Assembly: GCA_019241495.1 (NCBI GenBank)
Contig: JAFAWZ010000316.1
Span: forward strand, 1-9,668
Direction: 5' to 3'
Origin: Acidimicrobiales bacterium
GTDB taxonomy: Bacteria; Actinomycetota; Acidimicrobiia; Acidimicrobiales; Palsa-688
DNA length: 9,668 bases
Position 1 is the first letter of the stretch; each line of letters starts with the position of its first letter. Position numbers and translations under genes: made by a program. This document shows, piece by piece, positions 5,725 to 9,668 of this stretch. Below the pieces are notes generated by a model. It was not told the DNA's origin, made no database searches, and was given only the letters and a program-made list of their open reading frames with translations.

Positions 5725-6890
5725 CCCGCCGCTCCGGCCCACAACCGCCGCAGCCGGCCGATCACCTCGGGTAACGCAGTCACCGCCAGGTCGATGTCTT
5801 CCTCCGTTGTGGGCCAGCCCACCGACAACCTCAGGCTGTGGTCGGCATCCACCCCCATCGCCTGCAGGACCGGGGAAGGCTCGAGCGTCTCGGAAGAGCA
5901 CGAACTACCCGAGTGGGCGGCCACGCCGGCCTGGTCGAGCCCGATGAGCACCGGCTCGGCTTCGACCCCGCCGATCCCGAGGCAGACCAGGTGGGGAAGG
6001 CGGGCGGTTGGATCTGCCGGGCCGTAGATCGAGACGTCGGGGATGGCCGAGGCGGCCTCCCGGAGGCGCCCGACGAGGTGCGCCGACCGGTTCCCCGATG
6101 CTTCGAGGACACCTGGCGCGCCGAGCAGGGCGGCGACCGTTCCGAACCCGACGGCGCCCGCGACGTTCTCCAGCCCGCCTCGGCGAGCCCGCTCCTGGGC
6201 GCCGCCCACGATCAACGGGGGCAGGCGCAGCCCCCGCCTGACCAGCAGCGCGCCCATGCCCCGCGGTCCGCCGAGCTTGTGAGCGCTGATCGACATGAGA
6301 TCGGCGCCGAGATCGTCGAAACGGATCGGAACATGGCCCGCCGCCGCGGCCGCGTCGACGTGCACGAAGGCGGATCCCCCCCCCCGGCACACCCTCACGA
6401 TCTCCTCGACAGGTTGGATCGTTCCCACCTCGTGGTTGGCCAGCTGGCAGTGGACCAGGCTCACCGGCCCCGAAGCCGGCCCCGAAGCCGGCCCTGAAGC
6501 GAGGGCCGTCATGACGGCTTGCGGAGAGATGCGGCCCTCGCTGTCCGCGCCGATGGCCAGAACCGACGCCCCGTACCGCTGCGACGCGTCCCGCACCGCG
6601 CTGTGCTCGACGGTCGAGACCACCACCTGCCCCGGTCGCTCGGCCAGCGCACCGAACGTGGCCGCATTTATGGCCTCCGTCGCTCCGGAGGTGAAGATCA
6701 CCTGCCGGGCCCGGGTACCGAAAAAGGCGGCGACCTGCGCCCGCGCCCCTTCGAGGGCGACCCGGGCCATGCGTCCCTCGGTGTGTACCCGGCCCGGATC
6801 GGCGGCCGAGATCCACGGGTCCATGGCTTCCAACGCCTCGGGATGCACCGGGGACGTGGACGCGTGATCGAGGTAGGCGCGCCGGCTCAC
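5721..6890 (-). CDS. Cysteine desulfurase, group I (IscS/NifS type)
   Basis: This 389-residue, PLP-dependent fold-type I enzyme removes sulfur from cysteine as a persulfide for Fe-S cluster (or other thio-cofactor) assembly, giving alanine. The PLP lysine is K205 in SISAHKLGGPRG, and the catalytic cysteine is C331 in HSGSSCSSETLEPSPVL, the longer-loop form of group I. H96 (VEHSAV) should stack on PLP, and N152 in ANHEVGTIQP and D179 in HVDA match cofactor-binding positions. One oddity is that the glutamine normally three residues after that aspartate (E. coli IscS Q183) is alanine: the segment reads HVDAAAAAG. A second oddity is a GPAS repeat insertion at residues 131-142. The start is GTG 6888-6890, eight bases after the regulator stop, so the two share an operon. 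It could be IscS-, NifS- or dedicated-pathway-like; no IscU/SufU scaffold is in view. Confidence 0.93.
   Translation of the reverse strand: MSRRAYLDHASTSPVHPEALEAMDPWISAADPGRVHTEGRMARVALEGARAQVAAFFGTRARQVIFTSGATEAINAATFGALAERPGQVVVSTVEHSAVRDASQRYGASVLAIGADSEGRISPQAVMTALASGPASGPASGPVSLVHCQLANHEVGTIQPVEEIVRVCRGGGSAFVHVDAAAAAGHVPIRFDDLGADLMSISAHKLGGPRGMGALLVRRGLRLPPLIVGGAQERARRGGLENVAGAVGFGTVAALLGAPGVLEASGNRSAHLVGRLREAASAIPDVSIYGPADPTARLPHLVCLGIGGVEAEPVLIGLDQAGVAAHSGSSCSSETLEPSPVLQAMGVDADHSLRLSVGWPTTEEDIDLAVTALPEVIGRLRRLWAGAAG
6464..6499 (-). repeat. Tandem 12-bp repeat inside the desulfurase gene
   Basis: Two exact copies of CCGGCCCCGAAG (+ strand, 6464-6475 and 6476-6487) are followed by a one-mismatch copy (6488-6499). 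It is in frame and encodes Gly-Pro-Ala-Ser units before VSLVHCQLANHEVG, a surface loop just ahead of the conserved NHEVGT strand. Confidence 0.85.
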
Positions 6891-6898
6891 CCCGGGAT

Positions 6899-7669
6899 CT
6901 ACACGATGCTCACGCAGGCATCGTCGCCGAGCGCACGCGACGACTCGGTGGCCACGACGGCCTCGCCGTAGAGCTCGGCGAGCATGCCTCGGACCATCCC
7001 GCGGTCAACCGCACAGATGACCGGATGCTGCCTGGCGGTGTCGAAGAAGGGGCAGGAATCCTTTATCAGGGCCAGAGATCCGCCTCGGGCCTCGGCGTGA
7101 GCTTCGAAGCCGTGGGCGGTCAAGGCGTCGGCGATGGCGTGCAGCGCGACGCGGAACGACCGGTGCCCGTCGCCGGGCGACATCTGGCCGGCCAGGCGCC
7201 GGCCGTATTCCTCCCCGACCGCCTCGGCCATGGTTTCGGCCTGGCCCGCCGGGATCCGGGCCAGCGCCTCCCCGAGCAGCATGATGAGCAGATCGTCGCC
7301 CCGGCGGGGCCCGGGAATGCCCGTCTCCTGCGCGGTCGTCCGGTACCGCTTGGAGGGCCTACCGGCGCCGCTGCCCGTAGGTCGCAGGACGAACACCTCC
7401 AGGTAGCCACCGGCTGTCAACTTGTCGAGGTGATGGCGGGCCACGTTCGAGTGCAGGGCGAACCGTTCGGCCACCTCCGACGCCGTCACACCTTCGGTGT
7501 GCTCCCGGGCGAACAGGTAGATCTGGCGCCGAGTGGGATCCCCGAAGGCGGAGGTGACCGCGGCGACAGCCGCCGAGAACTGTTCGTCGCGCATAACAGG
7601 TCGGTCACCGTCTGCGGGCCCGCTGCGGGCTGGCTCCGCGGGCGCCGGCTGGTCCTCTAACGGCCCCAC
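6899..7669 (-). CDS. SufR-like winged-helix regulator with C-terminal cysteines (COG2345-type)
   Basis: This 256-residue protein (from GTG 7667-7669) has an ArsR/DeoR-like winged helix at about residues 38-110: AFGDPTRRQIYLF, a recognition region around SNVARHHLDKLTAGGYLEV, and a wing ending GRPSKRYR. The C-terminal half has three cysteines, C206 in DSCPFFD, C219 in HPVICAVD (CX12C) and C252 in DDACVSIV (X32 later). This is the pattern of SufR-like repressors whose cysteines hold an Fe-S cluster; the CX12C spacing matches that family. It probably senses Fe-S status and represses its own operon (with the desulfurase) and possibly the divergent mrp. ATG 7592-7594 (residue 26) is an alternative start, but a TAGAAT box six bases before GTG 7669 favours leaderless expression of the longer form. 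Residues 1-25 are low-complexity Pro/Ala/Asp-rich. The ligand is inferred. Confidence 0.85.
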   Translation of the reverse strand: MGPLEDQPAPAEPARSGPADGDRPVMRDEQFSAAVAAVTSAFGDPTRRQIYLFAREHTEGVTASEVAERFALHSNVARHHLDKLTAGGYLEVFVLRPTGSGAGRPSKRYRTTAQETGIPGPRRGDDLLIMLLGEALARIPAGQAETMAEAVGEEYGRRLAGQMSPGDGHRSFRVALHAIADALTAHGFEAHAEARGGSLALIKDSCPFFDTARQHPVICAVDRGMVRGMLAELYGEAVVATESSRALGDDACVSIV

Positions 7670-7749
7670 ACGAGTATTCTACCTATCCGCGTAGTGGAAA
7701 TCGCCGCCGGCCGGCGTCGCACCGAAGCTGCAGGGAGAACAGCCCATCC
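7670..7749. promoter_or_regulatory. Divergent promoter/operator region between the regulator and mrp
   Basis: These 80 bases must drive both directions. They contain the minus-strand TAGAAT box (7676-7681), a CTAC-N8-GTAG inverted repeat (7679-7694) overlapping it, a perfect 12-bp palindrome CGCCGGCCGGCG (7705-7716), and a GGGAG ribosome site for mrp (7733-7737). Either inverted repeat could be the operator of the Cys-rich regulator. Neither matches the cyanobacterial CAAC-N6-GTTG site. No clear plus-strand promoter could be picked out. Confidence 0.5.
7676..7681 (-). promoter_or_regulatory. -10 box of a probable leaderless promoter for the regulator-desulfurase operon
   Basis: TAGAAT (minus strand; five of six match TATAAT) ends six bases before GTG 7669-7667. 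A transcript starting about seven bases after the box would begin at the start codon itself, the arrangement of leaderless actinobacterial genes. No convincing -35 element is seen at normal spacing, and no Shine-Dalgarno precedes this GTG. Confidence 0.55.
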
Positions 7750-8934
7750 ATGGCTCTCAGCGAGCAACAACTTCTAGACGCTCTCCGCCCCGTCACCGAC
7801 CCCGAGATCCAGATGAGCATCGTGGACCTGGGCATGGTACGCGGCCTGAGGGTGAAGCGGGGCCGGGTGGCCGCGACCATCGCGCTGACCGTCGCCGGTT
7901 GTCCGATGCGCGAGGAGGTGACCCGCCGGGTCAGAACGGCCTTGATGGCCGTGGCCGGCGTCAAGGAGGTCGACGTCGAGCTGACCGTGATGACACCGGA
8001 CGAGCTCGAGGCCGTCCGACGGCGCGTCGCTGGGGCCGGGGCCCCCGCGGCGTGGGGCCAGGCTGGGGCCGATGGCGGTCACGGCCACACCCACGGGCCG
8101 GGTGGCCACCAGCCCTTGGGTCACGAGCAGGGTCGCGCCAACCCGTTCGGCCCCCGCAGCAGGACCCGGGTGATAGGGGTCGGCTCCGGCAAGGGCGGGG
8201 TGGGAAAGTCCTCGGTGACGGTCAACCTGGCCGTGTCCCTGGCCCGAGCCGGCCACGACGTCGGGATCCTCGACGCCGACGTGTACGGGTTCTCGATTCC
8301 CGGGATGCTGGGTGTCGACGAACCGCCCACCGTCCAGGATCTGAAGATGGTGCCGCCGGAGGCCTACGGGGTGCGCTGCATCTCGATGGGGTTTTTCATC
8401 GAGGAGCAGCAGCCGGTGATCTGGCGGGGACCGATGCTCCACAAGGCACTGGAGCAGTTCATGGTGGACGTCGACTGGGGCGATCCCGAGTTCCTGCTCG
8501 TCGACATGCCGCCCGGCACCGGTGACGTGGCCCTCTCAATGGCTCAGTACCTGCCGACCTCCGAGCTCTATGTGGTGACCACGCCGCAGCCGGCGGCCAA
8601 GCGGGTGGCGCAGCGCACGGCCTACATGGCCAAGAAGCTCAACCTGCCGATACGCGGCGTCATCGAGAACATGAGCTGGATGTCGGGGCCCGACGGAGGG
8701 CGGCAGTACCTCTTCGGGGAGGGCGGCGGCGCCCATCTCGCCGGGGAGATCGGGGTGCCCCTCCTGGCCCAGATCCCCCTCGACGTCGACCTGCGGGTGG
8801 GTGGCGACGTTGGGCGCCCGATCAGCGCCACCAACCCCGATTCCGAATCCGCTCGGGCCTTCGCCGGGCTGGCCAGCGCCATCGTCAGCAAGGGACGGGC
8901 CCGGGTCTTCCGTCCCGAGCTCACGGTGAGGTAG
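7750..8934 (+). CDS. mrp: Mrp/ApbC-family Fe-S cluster carrier ATPase with N-terminal MIP18 domain
   Basis: This 394-residue protein has an N-terminal MIP18/PaaD-like domain (about 5-90) with PVTDPEIQMSIVDLGMV and a cysteine in TVAGCPM (C51). The P-loop NTPase domain (about 138-385) has the deviant Walker A GSGKGGVGKSS (145-155), a switch region ILDADVYG (173-180) and Walker B LLVDMPPGTGD (249-259). It should carry and transfer 4Fe-4S clusters to target proteins. The C-terminal CxxC used by classic Mrp/ApbC to bridge a cluster is absent: after ENMSW (306-310) comes MSGPDGGRQYLFGEGGG with no cysteine, as I recall for many actinobacterial Mrps. C210 and C51 are the only cysteines seen. The interdomain linker (108-126) is His-rich (H111, H113, H115, H120, H125) and may bind metal. 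ATG 7750 has GGGAG 12 bases upstream, a rather long spacing. It is divergent from the regulator/desulfurase pair. Confidence 0.95.
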   Translation: MALSEQQLLDALRPVTDPEIQMSIVDLGMVRGLRVKRGRVAATIALTVAGCPMREEVTRRVRTALMAVAGVKEVDVELTVMTPDELEAVRRRVAGAGAPAAWGQAGADGGHGHTHGPGGHQPLGHEQGRANPFGPRSRTRVIGVGSGKGGVGKSSVTVNLAVSLARAGHDVGILDADVYGFSIPGMLGVDEPPTVQDLKMVPPEAYGVRCISMGFFIEEQQPVIWRGPMLHKALEQFMVDVDWGDPEFLLVDMPPGTGDVALSMAQYLPTSELYVVTTPQPAAKRVAQRTAYMAKKLNLPIRGVIENMSWMSGPDGGRQYLFGEGGGAHLAGEIGVPLLAQIPLDVDLRVGGDVGRPISATNPDSESARAFAGLASAIVSKGRARVFRPELTVR

Positions 8935-8966
8935 GGGCGCGGCCGAGGCCGAGGCGAAGGTACACC

Positions 8967-9004
8967 CCGCACTGTTCGTGACGCGTTAACCGCAAATAGT
9001 GCGG
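8967..9004. other. Competing inverted repeat overlapping the mrp-downstream hairpin
   Basis: CCGCACT (8967-8973) is perfectly complementary to AGTGCGG (8998-9004). AGTGCGG includes the inner right arm of the 8978-9016 hairpin, so the two pairings exclude each other in RNA. Confidence 0.4.
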
Positions 9005-9016
9005 CCAACGCGTCAC
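8978..9016. terminator. Long hairpin downstream of mrp (terminator or regulatory structure)
   Basis: A perfect 10-bp arm GTGACGCGTT (8978-8987) pairs with AACGCGTCAC (9007-9016). After a 2x2 mismatch (AA/CC) an inner stem CCGCA/TGCGG (8990-8994 with 9000-9004) closes a 5-base loop, AATAG. No T-tract follows, so a classical intrinsic terminator is not assured. Being symmetrical, it could also be an operator. Confidence 0.55.
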
Positions 9017-9039
9017 AAAGCGACGTTGTGGTCACAAAG
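9012..9039 (+). repeat. Direct repeat GTCACAAAG
   Basis: GTCACAAAG occurs at 9012-9020 and 9031-9039, start to start 19 bases. The second copy also forms a near-palindrome TTGTG-GT-CACAA (9026-9037). It is a candidate regulator binding site upstream of the oxidoreductase gene. Confidence 0.5.
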
Positions 9040-9060
9040 ATGGGCCCCCGGTCGAGCGGT

Positions 9061-9080
9061 GACACCCCAAAGGGCGTGTC
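9061..9080. promoter_or_regulatory. Inverted repeat just upstream of the oxidoreductase -10 box
   Basis: GACACCCC (9061-9068) pairs with GGGCGTGTC (9072-9080), leaving one bulged C and an AAA loop. It ends five bases before the TATAAG box, so a protein bound here could control initiation. It could instead be a hairpin terminating upstream transcription, though no proper T-run follows. Confidence 0.45.
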
Positions 9081-9085
9081 TCTCG

Positions 9086-9095
9086 TATAAGAAGG
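9086..9095 (+). promoter_or_regulatory. TATAAG -10 box overlapping a Shine-Dalgarno-like AGAAGG, before the oxidoreductase gene
   Basis: TATAAG (9086-9091) matches TATAAT at five of six positions and ends eight bases before GTG 9100, which fits a leaderless or nearly leaderless transcript. AGAAGG (9090-9095) could instead act as a ribosome site on a longer mRNA. GTGACA (9059-9064) resembles a -35 element, but the 21-base spacing is too long for a standard promoter. Confidence 0.45.
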
Positions 9096-9099
9096 TCGC

Positions 9100-9668
9100 G
9101 TGACCCCGCGCGACGAGACGCCAGGGGACCCTAGGTCGTCGCCCGTCGGCCGCCGGGTCGTCCTCGGCATGCTTGGCCTGGGGGCGGCCGGCGTCGTGGT
9201 CGGCAAGTCGGTGCAAGACGCGGTCAGCTCGGCCCTGGCGCCGATACAACGCAACGATCCCACCGGGCTGACCGGACTCCTTCCGGGCAACTACTTCCGC
9301 ATCTACACGGTCACCAACGGCTACCCCTCGACCACCGAGCAGAAATACCGGCTGGTCATCGACGGGCTGGTCGCCCGGTCCCTCGATCTGACCGTCGCCG
9401 ACCTTCAAGCCCTGCCCCCGACGACTCTGGTCCGGGACTTCCAGTGCGTGACGGGATGGCGGGTGCCTGGTGTCCACTGGCAGGGCGTGCTGCTTTCGAC
9501 CCTCCTCGACCAAGCGGGAGTCCAACCTGGGGCCCGGGCTCTTCGCATCGAGTCGTTCGACGGGGTCTACGCCGAGAGCCTCACCCTGGACGAAGCTCGC
9601 CGGCCTGACGTCATGGCCGCCTACTCGATGCTCGGAGGGCCGGTGTCGACCGAGCACGGGGGACCGGT
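9100..9668 (+). CDS. Molybdopterin-dependent oxidoreductase, sulfite oxidase/YedY fold, Tat-exported (3' end outside window)
   Basis: The first 189 residues are visible from GTG 9100. A probable twin-arginine signal occupies residues 17-38 (GRRVVLGMLGLGAAGVVVG); the RR pair is at 18-19, but the motif lacks the usual Ser/Thr before it. Then comes the Moco-binding core of the sulfite oxidase family: YRLVIDGLV (83-91), an LTVADLQALP helix, and FQCVTGW (114-120), in which C116 is the expected cysteine ligand of molybdenum. Further on are VHWQGVLLSTLL (125-136), IESFDGVYAESLTLDEA (150-166) and LGGPVSTEHGGP (178-189). Enzymes of this fold act on sulfite or sulfoxides; the substrate here cannot be told from the fragment. 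Export and Moco use suggest an outer-face reductase or oxidase, plausibly linked to c-type cytochromes. The missing C-terminus would show whether there is a dimerisation domain or membrane anchor. Confidence 0.9.
   Translation, partial: MTPRDETPGDPRSSPVGRRVVLGMLGLGAAGVVVGKSVQDAVSSALAPIQRNDPTGLTGLLPGNYFRIYTVTNGYPSTTEQKYRLVIDGLVARSLDLTVADLQALPPTTLVRDFQCVTGWRVPGVHWQGVLLSTLLDQAGVQPGARALRIESFDGVYAESLTLDEARRPDVMAAYSMLGGPVSTEHGGP

Noticed and set aside
5905..6816. Long second minus-strand frame inside the desulfurase gene
   Set aside because: It is a +1/-1 shadow of the desulfurase, Arg/Gly/Pro-rich without domains. The true frame carries the PLP lysine and catalytic cysteine motifs.
8941..8960. 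GGCCGA-type short repeats after the mrp stop
   Set aside because: Only two to three 6-base units in GC-rich DNA; not distinguishable from compositional bias.
9026..9037. CRP/FNR-like binding site (TTGTG-GT-CACAA)
   Set aside because: The spacing between half-sites is 2 rather than the 4-6 bases of CRP/FNR sites, so it is kept only as part of the direct-repeat observation.
1..9668. tRNA, rRNA, insertion sequence, toxin-antitoxin or defence genes
   Set aside because: No such signatures were found on either strand. Nearly all sequence is explained by cofactor-assembly and redox genes.

Overview
The window is GC-rich, densely coding bacterial DNA. It uses many GTG starts, has at least one probable leaderless gene start, and its Mrp protein lacks the C-terminal CxxC and resembles actinobacterial versions from memory. 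Together these suggest an actinobacterium, perhaps of the Acidimicrobiia or a related uncultured lineage. That placement is inferred from sequence style and recalled protein resemblance, not from a search.

Positions 1-5680 (+ strand) hold most of a System I cytochrome c maturation operon: the end of ccmB, then ccmC, a tiny ccmD, ccmE, ccmF, a ccmG/resA-type thioredoxin and a fused ccmH-ccmI. All six junctions overlap by 1 to 10 bases, so the genes are probably co-transcribed and translationally coupled. CcmB and CcmC belong to the haem-handling module whose ATPase, CcmA, should lie upstream. CcmD and CcmE form and release the holo-CcmE haem chaperone. CcmF attaches haem to apocytochrome. CcmG and CcmH keep the CxxCH cysteines of the apocytochrome reduced.

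Positions 5681-5720 are a short convergent junction with one weak hairpin. Positions 5721-7669 (- strand) carry a two-gene operon: a helix-turn-helix regulator of the SufR-like type with three C-terminal cysteines, followed 8 bases later by a group I (IscS/NifS-type) cysteine desulfurase. An 80-base divergent region (7670-7749) separates this pair from mrp (7750-8934, + strand), an Fe-S cluster carrier ATPase with an N-terminal MIP18-type domain. Sulfur donor, cluster carrier and a probable Fe-S-sensing repressor therefore look like one regulated Fe-S biogenesis module.

Positions 8935-9099 are the longest non-coding stretch and are unusually structured: a long hairpin with a competing alternative pairing, a 9-base direct repeat, recurring GTGAC/GTCAC elements, a second hairpin and a TATAAG box. 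From 9100 to the window end lies the N-terminal half of a Tat-exported molybdopterin oxidoreductase of the sulfite oxidase/YedY fold.

The window as a whole concerns redox-cofactor assembly and use: haem c, Fe-S and Mo-pterin. I see no mobile element, tRNA, rRNA or CRISPR array, and no clearly unprecedented system. The points most worth a second look are the structured 8935-9099 region, the regulator/desulfurase/Mrp module, and several protein-level oddities.
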